From assembly GCA_003223645.1 (NCBI GenBank), contig QHVT01000008.1, positions 248,001 to 312,000 of the forward strand: DNA of 64,000 nucleotides. Direction: 5' to 3'. Source of the stretch: Acidobacteriota bacterium. GTDB lineage: Bacteria; Acidobacteriota; Thermoanaerobaculia; Gp7-AA8. The notes below the pieces were generated by a model, which saw nothing but the letters and a program-made list of their open reading frames with translations, was not told the DNA's origin and did no database searches. Made by a program: the position numbers and the translations under genes. Positions 41,311-49,921 of this stretch are shown piece by piece (positions within the stretch are counted from its first letter, which is position 1; each line of letters starts with the position of its first letter).

Positions 41311-44238
41311 CTAGAACGTCTCCCCAATCCAGAAGCTCGTCCTGAACCCTCCCTCGGTGGTCTTGCCGTCGTAGCGCTTGGCGAAGTCCCAGTTGAGCTG
41401 GAGGCCGCCCCAGAACTGGAAGGAGAAGCCCCAGCCGACGGCGGCTTTCGCGTCGGCGAGGCGGCCGTCGCGGGCGAAGCGGAACGGCTGGCCGTCGAAG
41501 TGCGCGGCGCCGACGTCGAGGAAGATCGTTCCGCGAATCTGCTGCAGCGTCACAATCGGCGTGGCGAGAACGTCGACGAGCGGGAAGCGGAACTCGATGT
41601 TCGCGAAGCCCGCGTGCTGCCCGATCAGCGTGCGGAAGTCGTAACCGCGCACGGTGTTCAGGCCACCGAAGTAATAGATGTCCGGCGCGTTGCCGTCCGA
41701 CCACGCGGCGTACAGACGCGCGGCGATGAGGGTGCGGGCGCTGATCGGAATGTACTGCCGGTAGTCGATCGACACGTCGGACGTCAGCGTGCCGCCTGCG
41801 TTGGTTCCGCCCTTCGTGTCCGGCGCGTACGACGCGCTCAGCTCGTAGCGGTGGCCGGAGATCGGTCCGAAGAATTTCCAGATCGCGGTATCGCCGGTGA
41901 ACGTTCCGCTCACGAGCGGGAAGTTGTCGCGGCGATGCACGTACTCGCCGATGCGGAAGTCGGGATAGAAGTAGTCGCGGCTCATGTAGCCCGCGCCGGC
42001 GTCGAAGCGGTGGTAGCGCGAGAGCGGATAGCTGGCCAGGCCGAGGAAGCCGGTCTGACGGTAAGCCTGCCGGCGATCGAGGCGCAGCGTGTCGGGGTCC
42101 TGCGTGAAGTAGAACGAGCGGTTGTCGAACAGCCGCGCGCCGTAGTTCCAGCGCTTGCGCATGTTCATGTAGATGAAGTCGAAGTTGGAGAACGTCGACA
42201 CCGAGTCGAGCGACGCGATGAAGCGGCGATCGCCGAGGAGATCGCTCATGAAGATCGTCGAGCGCGAGACGAACAGCTGATCGGAGGTCACGCCGGCGTT
42301 GACCTGCACGTCCTCGATGAACAGCTTGAAGCCGCGCGTCTTCTCGATCTTCTCCTCGTCGATGAAGAACTCCGACGTCGACTTGAAGATGGAGCGTTGC
42401 TCGGCCGCGATCGGCGCGGACGGCAGCGTGGTCTTCTCCGCCACGTGCAGCGGCTTGTCGGTCTGCGTCGAGTACAGCCGCCACTGTCCTTTGTAGTACG
42501 ACGAGAACACCATGCGCTCGCGGTTGTTTTGTCCGGTGAAGACGACCGGCGTGAAGCAGCCGCCGATGACGTCCGTGTACTGCATCAGGTCGCCGCTCGC
42601 GAGATCGAGCGAGTAGATGTTGTACGCGGCGAAGTTGGTCTTGTCGGGCGGCGGCGTGTCGCCTTCCTTGCGCGCGGCGTTCTCCGCGTTCTCGAGGATG
42701 TCCGACGCCACGCCGACGTTGCGGCCGGTCTGCTTGTCCGACGCGAAGAAAATCTTCTTGCCGTCCGGACTGAAGTACGCGTCGATGTCGTTCCACTCGC
42801 CGCTCGTCAGCTGATAGCGCTCTTTCGGGTTCGCGAGATTGAGCTTGTACAGCTTCGCGTACTGCTCGCCGACCGATGAGTACACGAGCCACTTGCCGTC
42901 GGGCGAGAACACCGGCGCGCTGTCATAGAACGCGTCGCTGGTGACGTTGTTGATCGTGCCGTCGTCGACGTTGTAAAAGAAGATGTCGCTCTGATTGCCC
43001 ATGATGCCGGCGAAGGCGATCTTCTTTCCATCCGGCGAGTACGACGGCGCGAGCTGCTGCTCGACCGGCATCGGGATCGACTTGATGATCTGGCCGGTGA
43101 GCGTATTGAGCAGGAGCAGGTTGCGGCCGCGCTCTTTGCGGACGAAGAACGCGATCTGGTCGCCGTCCGGCGAGAACGCGACGTCGCGTCCCGCCACCGC
43201 CGCGGTCGTGAACGACTGCACGATGGGATACTCGTAGCGCCGCGTGTAGCCGGCCGTGAGATTCTTGAGCAGGCGCCGCTCGGGAATGTTGAACAGCACG
43301 ACGTCCGCGTCTTCTTTGTAGTCGGTGAACGCGACGAGGAGATCGCCCGACGGCGACGCCGCGGGCCCGAGCTCGTCGCTCGGGCGCTCGGGATCGATCT
43401 TGAACGGCTCGCCATACTCCTGCGGCTCGCCTTTGGCGATGAGCGCCGGCAGATACTGCTTGCGCAGCCAGCTGCGGAACTTCGTATCGAATTCATCCGG
43501 CGTCAGATTGAACGCGCGCTTGAGCGCGCGATCGACGCTGCTGCCGAGCGTGTTGCGATATTCGTAAATGAAATCGCGCAGCCCTTCCCATCCGTACGTC
43601 TGCTGCATGAAGACGAACACGGCGTGGCCGAAGCGGTACGCGAAGTAGCCCTGCGGATCGAAGCGGATGCGCGGGATGCGATCGTTGACGACGGCGTCGC
43701 GCAGCACCATGCGGTCGCGCGAGTCTTCATCCTCGCCCATGAACGACGCCAGGCCTTCCATCAGCCACGTCGGCGGATTGGCGGTGATGTTCTTGCCGAA
43801 TTTCCCCTGGAAGAGGATCTCGTATTCGAAGACGTGCGTCAGCTCGTGGCGAATGAGCTCGAGCAGTTTTTCATCCGGTATGTCGATCGGCAGCACCATC
43901 CGGTTCTTCACCGGCTCCGCGAACGCGCCCACGCCCTCGGGGATGAAGTTGAGCATGACGTTGGTCTGCTCGAACGACGAATGCGTGTGGTAGAAGATCA
44001 TCGGGATCTTCTTCGAGATCTGGAAGTTGAATTTCTGCGAGAGATCGAGGTACGCGCTCTCCGCCGCGTCGACGACGCGCTGCAGCTGGTTGCGCTCCTC
44101 CTCGTAGAAGTAGAAATCGAAGTGCGTGGAGTGATAGACGCTCCACTTGAAGGTGTCGTAGACGATCTTGTTCTGCCCGAACGGATACGCCGGCGCGGCG
44201 GCGACGAGTAAGACGAGGAGCGCGATGACTCGCTTCAT
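41311..44238 (-). CDS. Gluzincin metalloprotease - WD40-like propeller - Omp85-like barrel protein
   Basis: A 975-residue exported protein. Signal peptide at 1-19 (ALLVLLVAAAPAYP). A peptidase-MA-like zinc site HELTHVFEYE at 131-140 with the third ligand in WLMEGLASF (Glu162). PD40/TolB-type propeller repeats with SPDGDQIAFF, SPDGKKIAF, SPDGKWLVYSS and SPDGKKIFFAS span about 290-560. The C-terminal 280 residues form a surface-antigen/BamA-like beta-barrel (GGLNTVRGYDFRTLIG, RFPLVDVLATPIV) ending in Phe. It likely acts at the outer membrane on envelope proteins. The ATG at 44238 has AAGGAGG seven bases upstream; the ATG at 44256 lies within that site. Confidence 0.85.
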   Translation of the reverse strand: MKRVIALLVLLVAAAPAYPFGQNKIVYDTFKWSVYHSTHFDFYFYEEERNQLQRVVDAAESAYLDLSQKFNFQISKKIPMIFYHTHSSFEQTNVMLNFIPEGVGAFAEPVKNRMVLPIDIPDEKLLELIRHELTHVFEYEILFQGKFGKNITANPPTWLMEGLASFMGEDEDSRDRMVLRDAVVNDRIPRIRFDPQGYFAYRFGHAVFVFMQQTYGWEGLRDFIYEYRNTLGSSVDRALKRAFNLTPDEFDTKFRSWLRKQYLPALIAKGEPQEYGEPFKIDPERPSDELGPAASPSGDLLVAFTDYKEDADVVLFNIPERRLLKNLTAGYTRRYEYPIVQSFTTAAVAGRDVAFSPDGDQIAFFVRKERGRNLLLLNTLTGQIIKSIPMPVEQQLAPSYSPDGKKIAFAGIMGNQSDIFFYNVDDGTINNVTSDAFYDSAPVFSPDGKWLVYSSVGEQYAKLYKLNLANPKERYQLTSGEWNDIDAYFSPDGKKIFFASDKQTGRNVGVASDILENAENAARKEGDTPPPDKTNFAAYNIYSLDLASGDLMQYTDVIGGCFTPVVFTGQNNRERMVFSSYYKGQWRLYSTQTDKPLHVAEKTTLPSAPIAAEQRSIFKSTSEFFIDEEKIEKTRGFKLFIEDVQVNAGVTSDQLFVSRSTIFMSDLLGDRRFIASLDSVSTFSNFDFIYMNMRKRWNYGARLFDNRSFYFTQDPDTLRLDRRQAYRQTGFLGLASYPLSRYHRFDAGAGYMSRDYFYPDFRIGEYVHRRDNFPLVSGTFTGDTAIWKFFGPISGHRYELSASYAPDTKGGTNAGGTLTSDVSIDYRQYIPISARTLIAARLYAAWSDGNAPDIYYFGGLNTVRGYDFRTLIGQHAGFANIEFRFPLVDVLATPIVTLQQIRGTIFLDVGAAHFDGQPFRFARDGRLADAKAAVGWGFSFQFWGGLQLNWDFAKRYDGKTTEGGFRTSFWIGETF

Positions 44239-44252
44239 GAGGGCAGCCTCCT

Positions 44253-44939
44253 TCATTCCGTGAACATGTACCGCGCGGCCGAGGTCTCCTGCGAGACGAA
44301 AATGCCGACGAGCTGGGTCTCCAGCGCGCGCAGGTTTTCGAAGAGTCCGAGAATCTCGTCGTAGTTGCGCTGGTCGAATTCCTTGAAGTCGCGGAAATTC
44401 TCTTCCAGCACCATCTCGCCGGTGTCGGCGTTGAACACCGCGAGATCGATGTCGAACACGAATCCGGTCGACTCGACGAGCACCTGCCGATAAAACGTTC
44501 GTCCATCCGCAGGCGACGTGTACTCCTCGGTGCGATATCCCGACTTGTCATTGATGTCGAAGTCGACGATGCCGGTGACGATGAAGTCCGCGCCGGTGCG
44601 CGCGCCGAGGTCCTTCCAGTAGTCGCGCGCGCCTTCGAGCGACTTCATGTCCGTGCCCGGAAGGCGCGTCTGCGGGACGTCGACGATCTTCAGCTTCGTC
44701 GACTTGTTGAGCTGCTTGCGGAGATAGCGGTTGAACTCCGACTGCACGTCGACCTTCGCCGCGCGGTCGCTCTTCTTCTCGCCTTTCGACGCGATGATGA
44801 ACGGCGCGATGGCGATGCGCTCGTCGCCGGTGATCTTCAGCTTCGGCTTCACCGGCAGCTTCAACTTCACTTCCATGACTCCGGCGAATGCGGAGACGGC
44901 GATGGCGAGCAGCGCGAGAATCGTTGCGAAGCGTTTCAT
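44253..44939 (-). CDS. Exported protein, LpoB/CsgG-like fold possible
   Basis: A 228-residue secreted protein with a cleavable signal (ATILALLAIAVSAFAG). The core alternates strands and helices: RIAIAPFIIASKGEKK, FNRYLRKQLNKSTKLKIVD, LGARTGADFIVTGIVDFDIND, FDIDLAVFNADTGEMVLEENF. This resembles the nucleotide-binding-like fold of CsgG/LpoB/TolB-N proteins, but I cannot name the family firmly. Start and stop are tightly packed between the TPR lipoprotein (4-bp overlap) and the metalloprotease (14 bp), so the three are one operon and probably act together at the outer membrane. Confidence 0.75.
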   Translation of the reverse strand: MKRFATILALLAIAVSAFAGVMEVKLKLPVKPKLKITGDERIAIAPFIIASKGEKKSDRAAKVDVQSEFNRYLRKQLNKSTKLKIVDVPQTRLPGTDMKSLEGARDYWKDLGARTGADFIVTGIVDFDINDKSGYRTEEYTSPADGRTFYRQVLVESTGFVFDIDLAVFNADTGEMVLEENFRDFKEFDQRNYDEILGLFENLRALETQLVGIFVSQETSAARYMFTE

Positions 44940-45469
44940 GGCAAGTCTCCCGGTGGTGGAGGTGCGGTAACGGCGGTGTCGGTCGGACCGGACGGGATCA
45001 GCGGCTCCGGCGTGCGCGTGTCGACCGGCTGCGTCGGCGGAGCGCCGGGCAGCGGATTGCGGTTCGGCTGCGGCGCGGCGGTCGTCGTGTCCGCGGGCGT
45101 TCCCGGCGCGCGCGGACCTTTCTTCGCGCGCGTCGTGAACTCGACCAGGCGGCTGTAGTTTTTCTGAATGTACTGATTGGTGCGATCGAGACGCAGCGCC
45201 TCGCGATACTCCTTCAAGGCGTTCTCGAAGTCGCCGTTCGCCTCGTACGCGACGGCGAGATTGTTGTGCGCCGTCGCGTCTTCCGGCTTCATATCGACGG
45301 CGCGCTTGAATCGGAACATCGCCTCGCGCCAGAGATTCATCTTCGCCATGCGGACGCCGAACTGCTTCTGCGTCTCGGGCTTGGAGGTGTCGACTCCGGA
45401 ACGGCATCCGAAGACGATCACCATGAAGAGAAGGATCGACAACGTCGTCGCGGTAAAAGCCCGCTTCAT
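44936..45469 (-). CDS. TPR-containing lipoprotein
   Basis: A 177-residue protein with a lipobox VFGC at residues 19-22 and therefore probably lipid-anchored. Two to three tetratricopeptide repeats follow (LWREAMFRFKRAVDMKPEDATAHNNLAVAYEANGDFENALKEYREALRLD), then a Pro/Thr-rich tail. TPR units mediate protein contacts; it could be a scaffold for the metalloprotease/barrel protein encoded two genes downstream. Shine-Dalgarno AAGGAG lies 4 bases before the ATG. First gene of a three-gene operon, divergent from dprA. Confidence 0.85.
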   Translation of the reverse strand: MKRAFTATTLSILLFMVIVFGCRSGVDTSKPETQKQFGVRMAKMNLWREAMFRFKRAVDMKPEDATAHNNLAVAYEANGDFENALKEYREALRLDRTNQYIQKNYSRLVEFTTRAKKGPRAPGTPADTTTAAPQPNRNPLPGAPPTQPVDTRTPEPLIPSGPTDTAVTAPPPPGDLP

Positions 45470-45589
45470 TTCATCTCCTTATTCGGATCGGAAACGTTGG
45501 CTGACGAGAGCGCGGCGATTATACTGCGCGCGTTCCCACCGTCCGTGGACGCTCGTCCGCGCGCTGCAATCCCCGGCACCAACCCATGC

Positions 45590-46651
45590 ATGAATGACTC
45601 GCCTGCCCGCGATCTTTTGATCGCGCTGTCGCTGCTTCCGTTCCTTACCCCGAATCGCACCCGCTTGCTGCTCGAGACCTTCGAGCCCATCGAGACCGTG
45701 TTGGCTGCTTCTTCCGATCTACTGCAAGGGCTCCTGAGCGTAAACCCGGAGCAGGCGATGAAAGTAAAACATCCGTTACGAGAACCACAGCGTGTTGCCG
45801 AACTGCGAACAAGCGTCGTCGCGTATTGCGATGCGGAGTATCCGCCGATGCTGCGCGAGATCGCCGGCCCGCCGCTCGCGCTGCACGTGCGCGGCGACGT
45901 CTCCCTGCTCGCGAAGCCGAGCGTGGCGATCGTCGGCTCGCGCCGCGCCTCGCCCTACGCGATCAACGTCGCGCAGCATCTCGCCGGCAAGCTCGCGTCG
46001 ATCGGCATCGTCGTCGTATCGGGACTCGCGCGCGGCATCGACGGCGCATCGCACACCGCCGCTCTCGAGGCCCGCGGCAAAACAATCGCCGTCCTCGGCA
46101 CCGGCATCGACGTCGTCTATCCGCGCAATCACGTGCGGCTCTTCAAGCGCATCGAGCACGAAGGACTGATCGTCACCGAGTTCCCGCCCGGCTCACCGCC
46201 GAGACCCGAGCACTTCCCCGTCCGCAACCGCGTGATCTCCGGCCTCACCCTCGGCACGATCATCGTCGAGGCCACGAGCAAGAGCGGATCGCTGATCACC
46301 GCGCGCATGGCCGCGGAACAGGGACGCGAAGTGTTCGCCGTCCCAGGATCGGTCTTTTCCGCCGGCTCCGAAGGAACCCATCGCCTCATCCAATACGGCG
46401 CGAAGCTCGTCCACGACGTCAACGACATCCTCGAAGAGCTCCCCGGCCATTTGCGCCTGACGCTAACCGCGCCCGAAGAACCGGAGCCGCCGCTGCGCGA
46501 CCTGCTCGCGCTGGTCAGCCGCGAAGAACCGACGCACATCGACACGCTGGCCGCGAAAAGCGGATGCGCGATCGCGGAGGGGCTGCTGGCGTTGGAGCTG
46601 GAAGGATGGATACGCGCGTTGCCGGGGGCACGGTATGTGCGGGTTCGGTAG
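45590..46651 (+). CDS. dprA: DNA-processing protein DprA
   Basis: A 353-residue RecA loader for incoming single-stranded DNA in natural transformation. An N-terminal SAM-like region, the Rossmann core VAIVGSRRASPYAIN and VVSGLARGIDGASHTAAL, VLGTGIDVVYPRNH, SEFPPG-type TEFPPGSPPRPEHFPVRNRVISGL, GSLITARMAAEQGREVFAVPG and a C-terminal winged helix (THIDTLAAKSGCAIAEGLLALELEGWI). The ATG at 45590 is preferred: the long upstream frame is antisense to the TPR operon. Together with the pilins and PilT it hints at competence. Confidence 0.95.
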   Translation: MNDSPARDLLIALSLLPFLTPNRTRLLLETFEPIETVLAASSDLLQGLLSVNPEQAMKVKHPLREPQRVAELRTSVVAYCDAEYPPMLREIAGPPLALHVRGDVSLLAKPSVAIVGSRRASPYAINVAQHLAGKLASIGIVVVSGLARGIDGASHTAALEARGKTIAVLGTGIDVVYPRNHVRLFKRIEHEGLIVTEFPPGSPPRPEHFPVRNRVISGLTLGTIIVEATSKSGSLITARMAAEQGREVFAVPGSVFSAGSEGTHRLIQYGAKLVHDVNDILEELPGHLRLTLTAPEEPEPPLRDLLALVSREEPTHIDTLAAKSGCAIAEGLLALELEGWIRALPGARYVRVR

Positions 46652-46684
46652 AGGGGAACCGCGGCCTTCGGGGTGACCCCCTGG

Positions 46685-47131
46685 TCAGGACCATGGCGCG
46701 AGATCGAAGGTGGGGAGCAGGGGGTTGAGAAACTGCACTCCTTCCACGCGGCGCGCGTGCTCGAAGTCTTCCGTGAAAATCGTAGGGATCTGATTCAAAC
46801 GAGCGGTCGCCCAGATTTGAGCGTCGTAATAGCTCATCCCGTGCCGGAGAGCTCCGCGGCCCGCCTCCAGGACGATCAGATGGGTGGTGTCGAGCACCGG
46901 GATCGCCTCGGCGAGGCGAGTTACCTGATCGAGAGCTTCTTTGATCGTCAGGATCGGGTTGCGGCCACGGGTAGTGGCGCTGACAAACTCACCCAGGATC
47001 TGAGCGCTCAGACGACCCGACCCGCTTTCCAGCAGGTGTTCGAGAGTGCGGACCGCCGCCGTGTATTTGGCGTTTTCGGCGGGCTGATGCGCGTAAACGA
47101 GGATGTTGGTATCGATCAAGACTTCGGCCAT
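46685..47131 (-). CDS. vapC: PIN-domain toxin, VapC family
   Basis: A 148-residue PIN ribonuclease of a type II toxin-antitoxin system. The acidic quartet is visible: first Asp in VLIDTNILVYA, Glu in LGEFVSATTRG, Asp in GMSYYDAQIWATA and a final FTEDFEHARR. It overlaps the upstream antitoxin gene by 16 bp, the usual antitoxin-first order. The target would be a structured RNA such as initiator tRNA, but that is not evident from sequence. It is convergent with dprA after 33 bp. Confidence 0.92.
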   Translation of the reverse strand: MAEVLIDTNILVYAHQPAENAKYTAAVRTLEHLLESGSGRLSAQILGEFVSATTRGRNPILTIKEALDQVTRLAEAIPVLDTTHLIVLEAGRGALRHGMSYYDAQIWATARLNQIPTIFTEDFEHARRVEGVQFLNPLLPTFDLAPWS

Positions 47132-47397
47132 CGAGCCATCCGCTCGTCATAGAGCGACTCCCGAGTCCAGCCGCGACCGGCCGGAGCTTTGCGGTGTCGC
47201 CTGGCCAGGGATCGCATGAACGTGATGGCTTTGCGGCCGGCCACGGGGTCGCTGAGATGACCGGCACGACTGCCACCAACATCAGCGCGATCCAGCGCCT
47301 CTCGAATGATCTCCGCTTCGGTGACCCCGCGCTGCCTCGCCCGATGCTTGAGCAACCGGTCGTGGCGCTCTTCGATGTAGACCTGTTTGCGGATCAT
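47116..47397 (-). CDS. vapB: Ribbon-helix-helix antitoxin, VapB type
   Basis: A 93-residue antitoxin. The N-terminal RHH DNA-binding domain is clear: strand RKQVYIEE, helix RHDRLLKHRARQRG, then VTEAEIIREALDRA. The C-terminal part (WTRESLYDERMARWP) would wrap the VapC toxin. The ATG at 47397 is chosen because earlier codons come from the repeat hairpin; TATACT lies 7 nt before it. It would autoregulate the pair. Confidence 0.85.
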   Translation of the reverse strand: MIRKQVYIEERHDRLLKHRARQRGVTEAEIIREALDRADVGGSRAGHLSDPVAGRKAITFMRSLARRHRKAPAGRGWTRESLYDERMARWPKS

Positions 47398-47404
47398 ACA
47401 TCGC

Positions 47405-47410
47405 AGTATA
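47405..47410 (-). promoter_or_regulatory. -10-like TATACT seven nt before vapB
   Basis: Minus-strand TGTATACT has an extended TG and is followed by 7 nt and ATG. No Shine-Dalgarno, so a near-leaderless mRNA is expected. Confidence 0.48.
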
Positions 47411-47417
47411 CATCGCC

Positions 47418-47500
47418 CAGTCAAAGGCGCAGAGGCGCAAAGGCGCAGGGGCTCAGAGAAGCTGTGAGCCCATGCGCCTCTGAGCCTCTGCGCCTGCAAG
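47418..47500. repeat. Mirrored 8-bp AAAGGCGC/AGAGGCGC tandem-repeat hairpin
   Basis: Left-arm units are aaaggcgc agaggcgc aaaggcgc aggggctc. The right arm is gagcccatgcgcctctgagc-type inverted units. It separates the SDR gene stop from the vapB promoter. Same family as 8275 and 41186. Confidence 0.9.
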
Positions 47501-47503
47501 CGC

Positions 47504-48187
47504 TCACCACGCAACGCGCTTGCGATCGTGAAAGAACCCTCCCGTCGGACCGTTGTCGGGCAGCGTTGCGAGCCACACGATCGAGTCCGCGCCCTGCTGC
47601 ACTGAACGCGGCGCGTGCGATCCGCCCATATCGGTGCGCACCCATCCGGGATCGACGCAATTCACGCGCGCGAACGGCATCGCCGAAGCGAGCATCACCG
47701 TAATCGCATTCAGCGTCGCCTTCGAGATCGAATACGCCGGCGCGTAGCCCGACATCGACGAGATCTGTCCCGCTCCGGACGAAACGTTCACCACCCGCGC
47801 GGCCTGACTCCGCCGCAGCAGCGGCGCGACCGCCTGCGCCATCAGCAGCGGCCCGAGAGCATTCGTCCGCATCGTCGCCTCGAACGTCTCCACGGACGTC
47901 TGCAGAATGCTCTCGCCCTCATCGAGCAGAATCGCCGCATTGTTCACGAGCACATCGAGCTGCCCCACTTCTTTCGCAATCCACTCCGCGATCGCACGAA
48001 TCGACGCTGCATCCGACGTATCGAGCGCATGCGCCATCGTGCTGCCGGCAATCGATCGCGCTGCCTTCTCCGCCGCGTCCTGCCTCCGCCCCGTGATGAT
48101 GACGGCGTGCTCGCGCGCCGCAAGCTGACGCGCGACCTCGAATCCGATTCCGCGAGTGGATCCGGTGATGAGAGCGAGTTTGGTCAT
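47504..48187 (-). CDS. Short-chain dehydrogenase/reductase
   Basis: A 227-residue NAD(P)-dependent oxidoreductase. Cofactor motif TGSTRGIGFEVAR, VNNAA at about 85-89, catalytic Ser in VVNVSSGAG, and the YxxxK pair in YAPAYSISKATL. The terminal PTGGFFHDRKRVAW fits the family. Substrate unknown. It stands alone: the upstream neighbour at 48436 is 248 bp away and nothing in the intervening sequence is gene-like. Confidence 0.9.
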   Translation of the reverse strand: MTKLALITGSTRGIGFEVARQLAAREHAVIITGRRQDAAEKAARSIAGSTMAHALDTSDAASIRAIAEWIAKEVGQLDVLVNNAAILLDEGESILQTSVETFEATMRTNALGPLLMAQAVAPLLRRSQAARVVNVSSGAGQISSMSGYAPAYSISKATLNAITVMLASAMPFARVNCVDPGWVRTDMGGSHAPRSVQQGADSIVWLATLPDNGPTGGFFHDRKRVAW

Positions 48188-48435
48188 GGGAGACGGTCGT
48201 CGGAGGGGGGTGGCGGAGGGATTTGGGAGGTCGTCATATGCGCTACAGTTGCAATAGATGCGAGAAACTCAGATTCGTTAAAAACGTAGCTCCAATATTC
48301 GCACCGCGAAGAAAAATCCGCGAGCATCACAACCGCTTGGAAAGGCTGCATTGGGCCGCCACCCCTCCCCAGAAATACGCTCCGTATAGAAGCTCCAGTA
48401 GTCGCCGGGCGGCCGACGGTGCCTCGCCTGCTGCG

Positions 48436-48999
48436 TCACTCGGGATCCGGATCCTTCTGCGTCTGCTGCTTTTTCCTCTTTGCCGTCGAGCCGTTCGAGC
48501 GGTCGAGGTGGCGGCCGATGGTGGCGACGTGCGGGGCGAGGTCGGCGTAGCGCCGCTGTTTGGAGTACCTCTTGGCCATCATGTAGGCATTCATCGCCGT
48601 GGAGGCGACCTCGGCCCATCGCGCCTCGACGGTGTAGCGGACCTGGCGCCGGAGGCGCTCGAGCCGTTCGTCGAGCAGCCGGTAGCCGTCGTCGAGCTCG
48701 ACGACCTCGCGGGCGTGCTCGGGATCGAACAGGTGCGTCGACCGCATCATGTCCGAGAACTCGACCATCGCGATGATGGCAAGGACCGCCTCGCGCGGAA
48801 CCGTCCGCGCCCCGCGCACCTTCTTCTCCGTCTGCGGATGCGGCGTGCGCAGGTCCGGGATGAGGGATGCGATCAGGTCGATCGCGGCCACGATCTTCGT
48901 CGACACTTCGTCGACGGCCACCGGAACGAGCGTGGACGTCTCTCCGTCCGTGAGTGCACCCGTGACCTGCGCCGGCACGAGCCGGGTCTCCTGACTCAT
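48436..48999 (-). CDS. Uncharacterised protein beside the hairpin satellite
   Basis: A 187-residue soluble protein I do not recognise. It begins SQETRLVPAQVTGALTDGETSTLVPVAVDEVSTKIVAAIDLIASLIPDL, is mainly helical with many charged residues (YRLLDERLERLRRQVRYTVEARW) and ends in a Lys/Gln-rich tail. GGGAGG lies 6 bases before the ATG, supporting the start. Immediately upstream is the 279-bp satellite with eight inverted repeats, which might contain its operator sites. Function unknown. Confidence 0.7.
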   Translation of the reverse strand: MSQETRLVPAQVTGALTDGETSTLVPVAVDEVSTKIVAAIDLIASLIPDLRTPHPQTEKKVRGARTVPREAVLAIIAMVEFSDMMRSTHLFDPEHAREVVELDDGYRLLDERLERLRRQVRYTVEARWAEVASTAMNAYMMAKRYSKQRRYADLAPHVATIGRHLDRSNGSTAKRKKQQTQKDPDPE

Positions 49000-49060
49000 G
49001 ACTTCCTCCCAGTTGAAGCGTTCGTGTCGAGATTGGAGCCTGCGACATCAGAATACGCTC

Positions 49061-49760
49061 GCGGCTCTGAAATGTCAGAGATGCCGGGGATGCAGGTGGA
49101 GATCGATGACATGCAGCGATGCGCGCGGCTCTGAGCGGTCAGAGCCGGGTGAGGTCGGCGAAGTGATCGATGACTTGCGGCGTCGTGATGCATGACGTCG
49201 CCTCGAGGATGCAGCTCTGAGAGGTCAGAGCCGGATTGGGTCGGCGACGTGATCGATGACGTTTGGCGAAGTGGAAATGACTTGCGGCGACGTGAGTGAT
49301 GACATGCGGCGTAGTGATCCACGGTGTAGCGTTGAGAACGCGGCTCTGAAGTGTCAGAGCCGCTATAGATACAATGAGGAGAGCGATGACGTACAGCGAT
49401 GCACGCGGCTCTGAGCGGTCAGAGCCGCATGAGGTCCGGCCAAGTGACGATGACTTCCGGCGTCGTGATGCATGACATCACGTTGGGGATGCGGCTCTCA
49501 GAGTTCAGAGCCGGATTGGTTCGGCGAAGTGGTCGATGACTTTCGGCGAAGTGACGATCACTTGCGGCGAAGTGGTGATGACATGCGGCGTAGCGATCTA
49601 CGGTATCGCGCCGAGGACGCGGCTCTGAAGTGTCAGAGCCGCAATGCCGCTACGAAGCGATGGATCACGTGCCGTGACCGGCGCGGCTCTGGAATGCTAG
49701 AGCCGCATTGGTTCTGCCGTAGGATCGATGCATTCGGCGTAAGGGGTCGATGACCACGAA
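49061..49760. repeat. 279-bp tandem satellite with eight GCGGCTCTGA-N4-TCAGAGCCGC hairpins
   Basis: Inverted repeats lie at 49065-49080 (partial), 49126-49147, 49212-49233, 49340-49363, 49405-49428, 49491-49512, 49619-49642 and 49683-49706. Successive spacings are about 61, 86, 128, 65, 86, 128 and 64 bp, revealing a higher-order unit of 279 bp repeated about 2.5 times, three hairpins per unit. Between hairpins a shorter motif (gtgatgacatgcggcg and variants) recurs. No ORF is convincing. The region has no gene from 49000 to 49921. Confidence 0.93.
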
Positions 49761-49841
49761 CTGAGTGCGCGGCCGGAACTCGCCACAGACGAGCAACATG
49801 CGGCCTGCTTGAATCCTCTAGTGAGCCTTCAACGACGAATC

Positions 49842-49914
49842 AGTGGAGCGGCGGCCGCTCTCGGCCGCCGGTTTCTCGCGAGAGGTCGGCGGCCGAGGGC
49901 GGCCGCCGCTCCAG
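49842..49914. repeat. g-family double-hairpin palindrome
   Basis: A 73-bp copy nearly identical to 11061-11133, with arms gtggagcggcggccg and cggccgccgctcca and a central tctcgcgaga. It ends 7 bp before the stop of the DUF3618-like gene. Confidence 0.92.
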
Positions 49915-49921
49915 TCGGAGG

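Noticed and set aside
44888-45589. Upstream extension of the dprA frame
   Set aside because: Antisense to the TPR lipoprotein operon; DprA homology begins at 45590.
49061-49760. CRISPR array
   Set aside because: Repeats are 24-bp perfect palindromes with spacing in a 65-86-128 cycle and the intervening DNA is itself repeated, unlike unique spacers; no cas genes.
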